Below are positions 34,209 through 45,900 of a stretch of 64,000 nucleotides of DNA, piece after piece (position 1 is the stretch's first letter; each line of letters begins with the position of its first letter). Made by a program: the position numbers and the translations under genes. The DNA is taken from positions 3,017,697 to 3,081,696 of the forward strand of contig ML213503.1 in the NCBI GenBank assembly GCA_004369045.1. Direction: 5' to 3'. The notes beneath the pieces are model-generated. The model had not been told where the DNA came from, ran no database searches, and was given only the letters and a program-made list of their open reading frames with translations. Origin of the DNA: Heliocybe sulcata. Lineage: Eukaryota; Basidiomycota; Agaricomycetes; Gloeophyllales; Gloeophyllaceae.

Positions 34209-35828
34209 ATGCCCCTCCCGGTAGAGTTGAAGAACCAGATATGTATCGAGCTAAGCAAGCAAATTTGCTCTCAGGTCGAAGAAGGGGTCGACCACTCGCT
34301 TGAAACACGCTCCTTGGTGGCTCTCGCATGCGCTTGTCGTGCATGGCACGATCCAGCGTTGGATGCTCTTTGGAGGCGAATGGACTCCATTATGCCTCTT
34401 CTCAAGCTCCTTCAACCAGCGATTGTTCTGCGGCGTCCGCTCAACATGCACAACGAAGGGGAGGACGAATACAGCCGAGATGGAGAAGGCTACTTTGTAG
34501 GTTCCATACCCTGTTCACTTGATGCCCCACTTAACCGCTGAACTTTTAGATGATTAAAAGGCCACTGAAACCTGACGAAATCCGTCGGTTCGAACGATAC
34601 AATGCTCGCATCCATGCAATGACCATCCGATACTTGCCCATGACACCTGCTGCGGTTGTACCTTCTTTGCGACAGGATGTCTTTGCAATTGCTACCCAAC
34701 CTGGATACATTGACCTGGCATTCGAGTGTCGCTGGAATCGAATCGATCTCTTATTTCATCCACGAGCCCCTGAAGGAGTTGATATTTGAGACTCGTATGA
34801 TTGTTACGGAGGACCATCAATCCGAATGCATTGAGTCAGCTCTTGCATGTCTTGTGAATCGATGCCCTGGCCTGCGACGACTCTACGCGCACGATTTCCC
34901 TCCGAAAATTCTTGCAAATCTCGGCTCGCGACTTGAATTCCTTTCTTTTGCAGTGAGACGGCCAGGCTTCTTTAGCGCTCTCTCAAGCTTTCAAAACTTG
35001 ACCAGACTTGATTTGGAGTCTTCCTTCTCGACCGAGATTCTCTCCTCGATCATATTCGACGAAGAGGATGTCACCGTCTGGCCGACACTACCGAAACTGA
35101 GGTCGTTATCCGTCAAGTGCTTCACCTTGCGCGCTGCCGCGGCTATGCTCGGTGGACTCGAGACCAACGAATTATCTCGGTTCCAATTTTCCCAACCACA
35201 CAATGCCATCCGCGGTGCATGGACTGCAGAGAGCGTCCATCTCCTTTGTGCGGCTCTCGCGCGGTTCAGCAAGAGCTTGACGTGGTTGCAGATCTTCTGC
35301 TTTGGTGGAGGGCCTGGCAATGTCGGGTCTGCGGCCATAGAGCCGCTCTTGGAACTGCACCATCTCACCGAGGTTTCGCTCCGATGGCCTAGGGGAACCA
35401 TCATCCTGGATGATGCTAGAGCGTCAAGGCTCCTTCGTTCGTTCTCGAAGGCTAGAGTCATGCACTTGAGCGTTCACGGGCACTCCGTCCGGACGATGCA
35501 CCTGCTGGCGACTCTCTGTCCCGAAGTAAAAGAGGTGGACTTCGGCGATGTGGATGCTTCGTCTTGCGAACAGGACCTTCTGAGTATCGGAGAGGTTGAC
35601 GCTCGACACACGCAACTCAAGCACCTTACTGCCTATTTTGCTCATCTCGACTCTAAAGCTATCAATCCTCTGATAAATTTCATCGCAGATATCTTTCCCA
35701 ACCTTGAAAGTATCTCGATCCATCCAGACATTGTCGACACAGCGCTGAATGACAGGTATGCCGCAGTCCGAGGCCGGCGACTTGGCGGTCTTCTATTCCT
35801 TGCCACTGACGTCCATAACCGGTGGTGA
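34209..35828 (+). CDS. F-box/leucine-rich-repeat-like protein
   Basis: Resembles the large agaricomycete family of F-box-type proteins with degenerate leucine-rich repeats, putative SCF ubiquitin-ligase adaptors. ATG at 34209. The first exon holds a loose F-box (MPLPVELKNQICIEL ... LACACRAWHDPALDALWRRM), followed by LLKLLQPAIVLRRPL. After an intron (about 34498-34549) exon 2 has RPLKPDEIRRFERYNARIHA. The main part (from LQLLPNLDTLTWHSS) shows repeats such as LVNRCPGLRRLYAHDFP, FQNLTRLDLESSFS, ELHHLTEVSLRWPRG and FPNLESISIHPDIV. Between RYLPMTPAAVVPSLRQD and LQLLPNL the frame changes by one; either a 91-nt intron (GTTCGA...GACAG) is removed or the gene carries a frameshift. Confidence 0.65.
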
Positions 35829-36200
35829 TGCATGATGCATGATGGTCCCATTCTATCTCAGGGGTGCTGCGTGTGACTTGTAATGCTGACCGCTGTCAGT
35901 TCGGGTACAGAGCTCCTCTGGACTCAAATTTCGACTAGTGCACCCTCGCGGTGTCAATTGCCAGACATTTCCCAGGAGGGCAACTATTTAGCCGTGTTTG
36001 GCACCGAGATCCTGACATCATAGTCTCCCCACATCTATTTCTGGTACAACTCAATCTCCTTACTTCTGGTAGAACTCAATCTCCTGCATGCGAGTCAATC
36101 AACGCCACTGCAACGGTCGTACAAATTCTTGTGGAGCTGCTGATACCCTATATCACTTAACTCAATTTCTAGTCTCTCCCGACCTTCATTCACGCACTAG
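35829..36200. other. Intergenic region with a short direct repeat
   Basis: Upstream region of the first UCH gene. It contains two near-identical copies of a roughly 20-nt unit, CTGGTACAACTCAATCTCCT and CTGGTAGAACTCAATCTCCT (about 36040-36085). No gene seen. Confidence 0.5.
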
Positions 36201-36997
36201 ATGGCGAATTCGACATCAACCGATTGCAAGCATTTCATTCCCCTCGAGTCCAACCCGATTGTTTTCACGGATCTCATCCACAAACTCGGGGTGTCTCAGT
36301 CTCTCGCGTTCAGCGACGTCCTCTCTCTCGAAGACCCAGAGCTGTTAGCTTTCGTACCCCGTCCTGTACACGCCCTGGTCCTCGTCTTCCCTACCTCCAC
36401 CGCATATGAGGCCCGGAAAGCTGAGAGCGAGGCTGCGCGAGTCGAGTACACGGGGAGTGGCGCCGAGCAAGACGTGATTTGGTTCAAGCAAACCATTCAT
36501 AACGCCTGCGGGCTGTATGCCATCCTTCATGCTGTCTGCAATGGCGAGGCACGGCGGTACATCCGTTAGTATCACCTTTGCTTTGCTTCATTGCGAGATG
36601 TCTGTACTGTTTTCCAGGTGAGAGGTCCATACTCTCGAGGTTCCTGAGAGAGATTGTTCCTCTGGCACCTGGGCCTCGGGCGCGTGCGTTAGAGGAGGCG
36701 GAAGAGTTGGAGAAGGCGTATACTGCTGCTGCGATGCGGGGTGACTCTATTGCCCCCGATAGTCCCGAAGCAGAGGTTGACTTCCACTTCATCTGCCTTG
36801 TGAAGTCAGCGAAGAACGGGCATTTGTACCACATGGATGGGGACTCCAAGGGGCCTATAGACCTTGGGCGTGAAGGAGACGAGGGAGAGGATTTGCTCAG
36901 CGACGGCTCGCTCGGTGTTATCAAGGAATATGTTGCTTTGGAGAAGAGCGAGAGTGTGTACTTCAGTCTTATGGCTCTGTGTCCGAACGAAGAATAG
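36201..36997 (+). CDS. Ubiquitin C-terminal hydrolase (UCH, peptidase C12), active copy
   Basis: Cysteine protease that removes small adducts from the ubiquitin C-terminus; family of yeast Yuh1 and human UCH-L1/L3. ATG at 36201. One intron (about 36568-36617) after CNGEARRYI. Catalytic residues are all present: oxyanion Gln97 in WFKQTIHNACGLYA, nucleophile Cys103 in NACG, His in VDFHFICLV, and Asp in GHLYHMDGDSKGPID. HFIPLESNPIVFTDLIHKLG at the N-terminus and VIKEYVALEKSESVYFSLMA at the C-terminus fit the family; the length of about 246 residues is normal. A paralogue follows 224 nt downstream. Confidence 0.92.
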
Positions 36998-37221
36998 AGG
37001 ATCCAGGAGTGTTATTCCTGGTATGCACTACTTCTGGAATGTATCATTATTGTTCGGAGCGCCTCGCGCACGGCGCTGTCTTACCTGCGCCGGATCTCCT
37101 TCTAATCCAGCGCCTTCGGGTGTTGTGACCGTCACATTAAATGCATCCGCTGGTCCGATGACCATGCACTGACGCGTACTCCCACTGAGCAGTCCACTAA
37201 CTAACCTAGCACACTGAACTC

Positions 37222-38019
37222 ATGTCAGGCGCACCTGAAGCCAAGAAAGCCTTTATTCCTCTCGAGTCCAACCCGGAAGTTTTCACAGAACTCCTACACA
37301 ACCTTGGCATTTCAAGATCCCTAGCCTTCACAGACGTTCTCTCGCTCGACGACCCTGAGCTCATTGCTTTAGTGCCGCGCCCCGTCCTTGGACTGGTGTT
37401 TATATTCCCCGGACAGGATGTATCCGAGGCGTATAAAAAGGCAAGAGACGAGCAGGAGGCAGGGAGGGAGGAGTATACCGGGAGTGGACCGGACGAGGAC
37501 GTGGTTTGGTTCAAGCAGACGATTGGGAATGCTTGTGGGTTGCACGCTCTGTTGCATTGTGTGACGAATGGCCCTGCGAGGGAGTATATCGGTAAGCTAT
37601 TATCCAACCACGTTGAAATGGGCTAATCGGATCGTCCTCGGACAGAGCAAGACTCGATCCTCTCCCGCCTTCTCGACAAATCCATTCCTCTAACGCCCAA
37701 CGCCCGCGCTAGAGAATTCGAAGACAACGCGGAGATCGAAGCAGCGCATGCAGCAGCGGCACATAAGGGTGACTCTGCTGTTCCCCCGGATCCGCACGTT
37801 GAAGCGCCCTTCGCGTACATTGCGTTCGTGAAGTCGCATAAGAATGGGCACCTGTATCAGATGGCTGGGTACTATAAGGGTCCGATTGATATGGGCCCAA
37901 TTGGTGGGGAGGATTTGTTGGGCGAGAGAGCGGTGAATGTGGTTAAGGAGTTTGTTGCGAGAGAAAAGGGGGAAAACGTGAATTTTGGTTTACTGGCGTT
38001 GGCTCCTGTTCAGAACTGA
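37222..38019 (+). CDS. UCH-family paralogue lacking catalytic His and Asp (probable pseudoenzyme)
   Basis: Tandem paralogue of the preceding UCH. ATG at 37222; the intron lies at the equivalent position after TNGPAREYI. The first half is strongly conserved (KAFIPLESNPEVFTELLHNL, LGISRSLAFTDVLSLDDPEL), and Gln99 and Cys105 remain (WFKQTIGNACGLHAL). In the second half the block aligned to VDFHFICLV reads APFAYIAFV, so the catalytic His is Ala, and the block aligned to GHLYHMDGDSKGPID reads GHLYQMAGYYKGPID, so the catalytic Asp is Ala. The reading frame and all other landmarks are intact, so this is not simple decay. By family knowledge it should be unable to hydrolyse but might still bind ubiquitin or a ubiquitin-like protein. 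Confidence 0.88.
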
Positions 38020-38297
38020 ATGACTTCCACTGTTATATCCTCACATCGAAATGCAAAGCAAATGCTACTCATTTCTGCGAAATACAGGAACCTGTGCACG
38101 CTCAACAGACAGAGTGGCTGTCGAAATTGAGGCGCGTCTAGGACGCGCCAATTAACGCGATGCCCATATGTCACGTGCTCTGTCCCAGGCGCTGCCCAAA
38201 GCGGAAGTACAATGCGATCCTGCAGCGTTGGCACACGTTTGACTCTTACCCAGCGTACACAAAACTTTTTCTCTGTCTCAAGGGCGCAGACACGAGT

Positions 38298-40164
38298 ATG
38301 GCGTCTCCGACGCACCACCTCGTCTTCACGAGCATATGCATCCTCGTCCTCCGCGAGCTGAACGGCATCGTAACGAAGCCGTACATGGTATGTCCTTCGG
38401 CGGAGATATTGGGCGTTCAAGGAAGGAGTTAAATGAACGGTTCCTCGCAGGATGAACCGTTTCATGTTCCGCAGGCGCAGGCGTACTGCGACGGACGCTT
38501 TGACTACTGGGATCCGAAGATTACGACGCCTCCGGGACTGTGAGTGCCGATCGCTGGGTCTGGTGTACGAAGTACATCCTGGATTGATAATTTGTTTATG
38601 CTACAGATACGTCTTCAGCTTGCTGCTTAAGAGAATATTCATGTTTAAGTGCAACCTTCAAATGCTCCGCCTCACACCCATGTTCTCGCTTGTCGCCCTC
38701 CCGATTGCTCTGACATATCTACTATCGTACCACCAACGTGTCCGGCCACCCGCTTCCTTGCTTACGCCGACGCTCGAGTCTGTGGTAGTTGCGGGCTTTC
38801 CGATCGCGTGGTTCTTCGGGTTTTTGTATTACACGGAGGTGCCAAGCTTGCTAAGCGTTGTCTGCACGGTTGTGGCAGCATCGCAGGGGAGGCATTGGCG
38901 CGCTGGCATGGTAAGTGGATATAAACTTCTTGTGGTCGCTTCATCCTTTGTGCACACCTTCATTCGATGTTAGCAGCAAGGTGGAGTGAGATTAACTGAC
39001 TAATTAGAAGGACGCTAGTTTGGCTTGATTAGCTGCACGTTCCGCCAGACGAACGTCGTATGGGTCCTGTATGCCTACGCTTCGAGTCAGCTGATGTATC
39101 TCCGCTTCCGCCGTAGAACGACAAATGAGGGGGAGACTGCGAAGCTGCACGATCCTTCCGCATTAAAGGCGGGTCCAGGTGTGTCAGGAAGGCTTGTGTA
39201 TTGGCAGCATCATGAACTATCTGTTTCAGATGACCTAGTGAAGGCCGTTATGAGTGCTCCGAAGGTTTTGCCCGATATCCTACAGAACTTTGTTCCGTAT
39301 GGCGTTGTGGTAGCATTGTTCGCGGTGTTTGTGGTCTTGAACGGGGGAATCGTCTTAGGTAGGCTAGTACTCTACCTCGAAGCTCGTGCGCGAGATGACC
39401 TTTACAGGGGACAAGTCCAATCACATCCCTGCCTTTCATATCCCACAGGTCTACTACTTTGTCGGCTTTACAACTATTATCGGGTGGCCGGTCTTGATCA
39501 GCACACCAGGGGGAGTATGGCCGTTGATCAAGGAAGTCCGCTACAGGATGGTTGGGACGCTATGGTAGCTATCTTTGTCTCATCTGCGGTTCCGTAAGTG
39601 ACATGCCCTTGACAGGCGTTCGTTGGCGACTGCGGTCGTTTCTGCGTCGATGGCGTTCACGATATACAAATTCACGTTAGTTGCTTTTGATATCGTCCTC
39701 TATTGTCGCTCACATCTCTGCAGAATACACCACCCATTCCTTCTCTCTGATAATCGGCACTATACCTTCTACGTTTGGAGGAGAGTATTTCTTCTACATC
39801 CAGTCGTCCCTTATCTCCTGATACCCGGATACATCGCCTGCGCATGGGCGTGGTACCTGCGTGTTGGTACGTTCATGCACGCTAGCTTCCGAGGTGCTTC
39901 GTAAACTCAGTTATTGCAGGCCGAGACCAAACTCTACTCCAAAACCTCCTGCTGCCAGTGTTTGTGCTGCCCACCCTGCTTCCGACGCCCCTGCTGGAGC
40001 CTAGATACTTCCTCATTCCATACATCCTGTTGCGCGCGCAGGTTCCAGATGCCCCGAGATGGGGTGTGCTCCTCGAAGGGGCGTGGTACGCAGCTATCAA
40101 CGCCGCAACAATGTGGGTGTTCCTGTACAGAGAACGAGAAGGCGTTGGGCGCTTCATGTGGTAG
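38298..40164 (+). CDS. ALG10: Alpha-1,2-glucosyltransferase ALG10 (DIE2 family)
   Basis: ER membrane enzyme that transfers the third and last glucose from dolichyl-phosphate glucose to the lipid-linked oligosaccharide before N-glycosylation. ATG at 38298 ([20 protein letters not shown]). Exon joins give [19 protein letters not shown] and [20 protein letters not shown], the conserved luminal loop with the DExFH motif typical of these C-superfamily transferases. Further landmarks: [50 protein letters not shown] and [17 protein letters not shown] near the C-terminus. Multiple hydrophobic segments are seen. All joins keep frame; TAG at 40162. Confidence 0.9.
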
Positions 40165-40413
40165 CTAGCTGGGTGTGTGCCCAATTCTTATCGGACCCTG
40201 TTGCCACCATTACTACCGCATTCGGATGTCTGCTTCCATATCGGGCGGCTTGATCTGCGGCACGTGGCCGGCATCAGATGTCGCTTGTTACCCGAAGTTC
40301 GAGTTGTGGCTGCTTGAACCCTCATCGCCCCGACTGCGACACGCTCCTTTGCCTTTGACCGCGACGTTTTCTATTCCATTCTATCGCAGACGCCATCATA
40401 ACCAACTGACAGG

Positions 40414-42585
40414 ATGCCACCGGACGCAGTAGCGGCGCCCTCTGCGCTCCCAACCACCACTCGCGTTACCAGGTCGGGCATTCGACACTCGCTTAGCCTA
40501 GCGTCGGTTGGCAAGGCCCTCGCAGACGTGATGAACATGTCCGACCCCAAAGGCGGAGGCGGCGACGAGCGCTCGACGAAGAGGCCCAAGGAGAAAGAGG
40601 GGGCCTCGAAGCGCGGGAGCGGGCTCGCGATGGGCACGGTGAAAGGCAAGGAGGCCCCCAAGCCTGTCTTTGCGGAGAAGGCAGCCAGGAACACGCCGTC
40701 GCCAGAGGTAAAGACCATCGCGAGGAGGACGCGCTCAGCATCGGCTACTAGCAAGACTGGGTCGTCGTCGTCCGAGGAGCAAAGTGGGAGTGACGTCAAG
40801 AAGAGCGGACTGACCCCGCCCGGTATCGCGCCCGTTACGCGCACTTCGTCGCTTAGGGCGAAGAGGGCGCCGGCGTCGACAGCACTACCCAAGTACCAAC
40901 CGAAGGGTAGGCTTGAGACCATCAAGGAGCCACCGTCCCCTCCCCGCAAGGCTGCTCGGAAGAGGGCCAACAGCAGTACTGACGATGATAAGGAGGCACC
41001 CAAATCTGCTGGCCTCGAGCCTCCCGAGCCGTTGGAGAGGCCTGAGAGAGCTATCAGCCCCCTCCCCAAGCGCGCCGCGTTCAACCTCTCCAGTGCTATG
41101 AGGGTCACTCCGAGACCCTCGACCCCTACAAAGAAAACAGTCAAGGGGACTGCTCCATCTCGTCCGACTCCGACTCCGAAGGAGTCTCCACGGTCTCTGA
41201 GGGTTAAGAGCGAGGACACCGCTCCGAAGAAACCCGCCGATCGACCGACTTCAGCCGCATCTTCCGCTAGCTCTGTACGTATGCGCACACCAACTACTCC
41301 CCCTTCCACCTTCCGCTCAGCCTTCGGCTTGGGCAAAGCCAAGTCATCGCAACCAGGGAGCCCGTTGCGTAAAGTTGCTAAGGAGTCATCCGCGACCGCA
41401 TCCCCCACCAAACCTACTAAAACCGCTAGCACCAAAACCGTTTTGAGCAAGAAGGATGCTAATCCCACACCCGCTAACACAGTTAACCTCGGAGATACCA
41501 GCACGGACAGCATGGATGCAGACGACGTCGAGTATATGCTCTCCCAGTCTGTCATCTCGCGCACCGCTCCGACCCCGGCGATGCCACGCTTCCGTCCACG
41601 TCCCACCGCCCGCGCTCCCAACGCGAGGAGCATCTTCCCCGAGACCCCAGCTCGCGCAGCAGGCCGCTCGGACGCGTTCCTGGCCCCGCCCGGCGCCAAA
41701 GACGACTCGCCCCTGTTCCCCCGCGTATCCAACATCTCCGCCCAGAACCGCCAGTCCATCCTTTCCTGGGAGCAGCTAGCTGCCTCCGGCAATCAGTCGC
41801 TCGGAGAGGAGGAAATCGGGCACATGCTGTCGGAGGTGCAGGCGCCCTTCAACGCGTCGTCGATGCCAAGCCCCATGGCGAGCCCCATGCGCCTTAACCT
41901 CGAGCTGCCCGACAGCCCGATGCTGAGCGCGCTGCCGTCGCCCGGCGGGTTCACGTCCATCTCGCAGGTGCTTCTCCCGACAGGCGGTACGCCGTCGCCT
42001 GCGATGCACACCACGCAGCTGTATGAGAATATAGGCCTCGTGCCGGAGATGCCGGAGATGCCTGCGGTGGACGGGGCAATCCTTACCCTCCTCCGGCTGC
42101 AGCTGGCCAGTGCGGAGCAGCAGGCGCAGGAGCGCGCTGCGCGTATTGGGGAGCTGGAGAGTCAGCTACGAGAGGCGCAGGAGTTGAGAGTGCGCGAGGA
42201 GGAGGCGGTCGCGCGGCAGATGAGCCAGCTGGAGGAGCAGCTCAGGACGTCCCTTTCTGTCCGCGATAAGGCGAATGAGGAGAAGGAGGCGTACATTAAT
42301 ACGCTGCACGAGCAGCTTAGTCAGGTGGAGGCCGCCCGCGAGCAGGCCGTTCAGGAAGCCGTGGGGGAAACTCAGGCAAGCGCCAAGGCTTCGTACACCG
42401 CAGCACTCTCGTCCCACAAGAAGCAGTGTGAACTCATCAGCCTTGCAACGGGCATTACTGCTCGATGGGTCAATGTTGTGGACGTCGCAGAAGGCGAGCT
42501 TGAGTTTGTGCGTTCTTCAAAGGAGACACTATCTACTCTCTTGGCTGGCCTGGCTGCCACCCAGAAGCACTTACGATCTCTGTGA
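40414..42585 (+). CDS. Uncharacterised 723-residue disordered/coiled-coil protein
   Basis: Single uninterrupted ORF, unusual beside intron-rich neighbours. ATG at 40414 (MPPDAVAAPSALPTTTRVTR). Residues 1 to about 530 are low-complexity, rich in Ser, Thr, Pro, Lys and Arg with many Ser-Pro/Thr-Pro sites (for example TPTKKTVKGTAPSRPTPTPK), suggesting CDK-type phosphorylation. Short conserved-looking pieces include DADDVEYMLSQSVISRTAP, RQSILSWEQLAASGNQSLG and GEEEIGHMLSEVQAPF. From about residue 555 a long coiled coil begins (LTLLRLQLASAEQQAQERAA, RIGELESQLREAQELRVREE) and continues to the end. Composition and position next to SPC7 hint at a cytoskeletal or mitotic role, but no family is recognised. 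Confidence 0.8.
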   Translation: MPPDAVAAPSALPTTTRVTRSGIRHSLSLASVGKALADVMNMSDPKGGGGDERSTKRPKEKEGASKRGSGLAMGTVKGKEAPKPVFAEKAARNTPSPEVKTIARRTRSASATSKTGSSSSEEQSGSDVKKSGLTPPGIAPVTRTSSLRAKRAPASTALPKYQPKGRLETIKEPPSPPRKAARKRANSSTDDDKEAPKSAGLEPPEPLERPERAISPLPKRAAFNLSSAMRVTPRPSTPTKKTVKGTAPSRPTPTPKESPRSLRVKSEDTAPKKPADRPTSAASSASSVRMRTPTTPPSTFRSAFGLGKAKSSQPGSPLRKVAKESSATASPTKPTKTASTKTVLSKKDANPTPANTVNLGDTSTDSMDADDVEYMLSQSVISRTAPTPAMPRFRPRPTARAPNARSIFPETPARAAGRSDAFLAPPGAKDDSPLFPRVSNISAQNRQSILSWEQLAASGNQSLGEEEIGHMLSEVQAPFNASSMPSPMASPMRLNLELPDSPMLSALPSPGGFTSISQVLLPTGGTPSPAMHTTQLYENIGLVPEMPEMPAVDGAILTLLRLQLASAEQQAQERAARIGELESQLREAQELRVREEEAVARQMSQLEEQLRTSLSVRDKANEEKEAYINTLHEQLSQVEAAREQAVQEAVGETQASAKASYTAALSSHKKQCELISLATGITARWVNVVDVAEGELEFVRSSKETLSTLLAGLAATQKHLRSL

Positions 42586-42910
42586 TGAAGTTGACGATTA
42601 TTGTTATGCGTGATTTATGTGGGTTCGTCTCTGTCCTGGCAGTGTCCTGCTTCTGATAGAATCGCTCTTTAAGGGACACTGCTTTTTAATATCTTCGACT
42701 TTGTGACGTTCCATGCTCGGGGTATTATGAATCTTCATCTCCTGTATCTCGCGCGCTACTCAGACTCATCTGTATAATCAACCATCTACATCTGATATTT
42801 GTGCATGTAATTATTGTATCCAAGTTGTACATACAAGGAGGAATCGAAACATACACAAAACATAGCACAAAACAAGACACAATGAACATGAAAGCATAGT
42901 TTAATTCAGA
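42586..42910. other. Convergent 3' region
   Basis: 325 nt between the stop of the coiled-coil gene and the stop of SPC7; AT-rich, consistent with two polyadenylation regions. Nothing else seen. Confidence 0.5.
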
Positions 42911-45900
42911 TCAGTCGTACTGTTCCAAGCCCAATATGCAAGCGTCGAGTAAACATCCATGATTGTCAGCCTGGGTGGCCTTGGCAAGTCGGCCGCGGAC
43001 AGCCTCTAGAACGGGTGCTGATCTGTCGTGAACCATGAGTCTCAGGGTCTTCAAAAGGTGCTAGAAGAACCTACTCAATAGATCCATAAGCGACTTCCAC
43101 GCTGCACTCAAGCGATGCAACGTTGCTCGGCCACGATGCGAAGGTATCCACGTTAAGGACAAACTTGACGAGGGCTTTGGCACGTTTGCCCGGGTAGAGG
43201 ATCGTGGCGACAACATTCAACTCTGGAGGCTTGTCGCCTTCGTTTGGTCCGATGAAGACGGTAGTCGGGAATTTGATCCCAACAAACGTGAGCTGCTGTC
43301 TGAGCTGAGCGCAAGCTGCCCATGTATCGCTCAGGCGGTGCGCGATCTGAGCACGCAATATCGGTTAGTATTGGTCCCTGCATAGAATGAATGTTCTCCC
43401 TTACCTGTCGCACGTTCACCATCTTGTCCGTCATGACCTGATGCATCCCGACTTTGAAGGAATACTCGGTGAGTTTGGGAAAGTCGTCGCGCCGCCTTGT
43501 GGACGGGTCCGTCAGACGTGTGACAATTAAATCCTTCGTCCTCGGTCTGAACTTGGTGCAAGGGATAGAAACAAGATAACGAGAGTCGTATATCAGCTCC
43601 ACCAGATCCGGACCTAATTTGGAAGCGCGCCAGAAATGCAAACTCTGGATTGACTCAAGTTCATCTGCAAATGCCTCGCTCAAAGACTTCTCCAGGGAAG
43701 CTGCACACCGGGTACGCACCTCGCAACTTGAATACTTCCGCCTTCGTGCTATTTTTCTGGACGAGAGCCATCCGCTCCGCATCCGCAATAGCTTGTAACG
43801 ATTCTTTCTTCTGCTGCTCAATCTCTTCTAGCTTTTCTTCCAAGTTGGTGACTTTCGCCTTGTTCTCTGATATCTCCGTCCGATACGATTCCAGAGCAAG
43901 CCTATACAGATATGAGCGTTGATCCGCAGAGCCAACTGTAATACCTACTCTTGTTCAGCAATATTCGCCTTGAGCACATTCAGCTGCGACTGGTCGCTCC
44001 GCTCGAGCTCATCCACTTCCGCCTGTTCTTGCTCGAGCTCCTTTATTGCATTCTCGTATTCCTCTCGTAAAGAGGGCAGGATATCTTGCACTTGACGAGT
44101 AAGCGACTCCAACACTTTGGCATCCTAGGAAGCGCCCTGAGTACACTCCAAACGAGTAAGGCAAGCAGATGGCTCACCCCCTCAAGATCATCAAACCCTT
44201 CATCCGCACTCTCCTGCAACTGCTTGATCCACTCCAGCTTCCACTCATACCACTTGCTCTTCGCCTGGTCATGTGCATGGCTCTTTATCAACTTCAGACT
44301 CTGCTGGAAATCTGGCCGGTCCTCCTCACTACACCTCGAATACTCCCTAAACAGCTCCGGCGTCACCTTCGCACACTCCACCTCTGCCTGCTTAAAGTTC
44401 TCCTTGCTATGCTGGATCCACATCTGCAGATCCCGTGCAACATGCGAGTACAGCTCCAGCTGCGGCAGGTCCACCGCCATCGCCACAATATACTCTGCCA
44501 GGGGAATTGCACTAGCAGTCTCGCTGTCCCCACCGGCCTCGGAGGTGGCTGAGTCCCGCCGGCCGCGAGGGGTGAAGCCAGCACGGTGGAAGTTAGACCG
44601 GCGAGGAACAGTGAGCTCGTCCATGAATTTGATCCCAGTCATCGAGAAGAACTGTTCAATCGATATCGGCGGCTGTCCCACACGCACATATCAGCACACA
44701 CATAAGAAAAAGATCAGAATACCCTACCTCGTCATCCTCCTCAAAACTCCCCGCATCTTGCACATCCTTCACCCATGCCTCCGTCGGGTTCCCAAGCATA
44801 TCGTCCTCCCCATATGTAACATCAACGATCTCAGGCTGCTCTTCTCTCGCTGGACTACCTTGAGGGAGAGAGACAGGGCTGTCCTTAGCACGAGAGGCAG
44901 GACTATCCCTAGGCAGAGGCGGATACAGAGATCCTGGCCCTGGGGATGCAGGCTTCGCAGACGCTCTGTCCCCAACAGCAGGACTTCCCTGCCTGTTCCC
45001 AGGCAGCGTCGGGTAGATTGACGGCGGATACGCGTGGCTCTCGACCGACACGGCCACAGGCGACGCACGCGTGGCTGGAGATGCGTCCCTAGGTGCCGGT
45101 AACGCAGGCCTTTCGACCTGACTTTCCTGCGCGCTGGGCTCGACCGCCACCCCCATACTTATTCTTCCAGCACCCATACTCCTCCTCTGTGCCAACCACC
45201 CTGGAGGCCTCCTCATGCCCGCCCCTACACTGGCCCTCCTCCCAGCCTCCCCGTCCCCGCTAGCAGCAGCAGCAGGAGGGTCGGCCTGACTTCCATCCGC
45301 CCGCTGCGGATTCGGACTCTCAAACCTCGCCTTCTTGCTCGGCGACAGCTTCCCCACCGCCCTGGCAGGGCTCGCACTCACCCTGCCCGGACTCTGGAAC
45401 ACAGGCACCTTGAGCTTCTTCGCCGGGCTCGGTCTATCCTCCTCATCGACAGTTTGGAGGTTCTCGGAGGACCTCGCCCTGGGCAACTTGCGAGCGCTAG
45501 GCGGGGCGAAGGCCGCTGTGTACTTGGGGGTTGTAGGTTTAGTGGCAGAGGTAGGTGGATGCTGCGCAGCGGTTCTAGAGGCGGAGTGTGGCACGGGGAT
45601 CTTAGATTTTCCTGGAGAGCCCGGGGTGCGCGGGGGAGGCTTGGGGGTGCTGGGCGGAGGGGCAGAGGCCGAGGTCGACGCGGGTGGCGGTCGTGGTTCT
45701 GGCTCAGGAGTAGCAGACGGTGTCGGGAAAGGCTTGGAGAACACGAAGGACTTGCTAGGGACGGTTACCGTGGCAGGGCTAGAGGTGGATCGCGAGGGCT
45801 TGAAAGGCGACGGCGCGGAAAATATCTTGCCGGCGCCAGTGGTGGGCGGCTTGAATATCGCGTCGCTAGCTTCTCGTACGCGCTCCGGCTGCTCATTTTC

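Noticed and set aside
40371-41792. 473-residue minus-strand ORF
   Set aside because: Antisense shadow of the GC-rich coiled-coil gene; low-complexity, no domain, no ATG context or introns matching neighbours.
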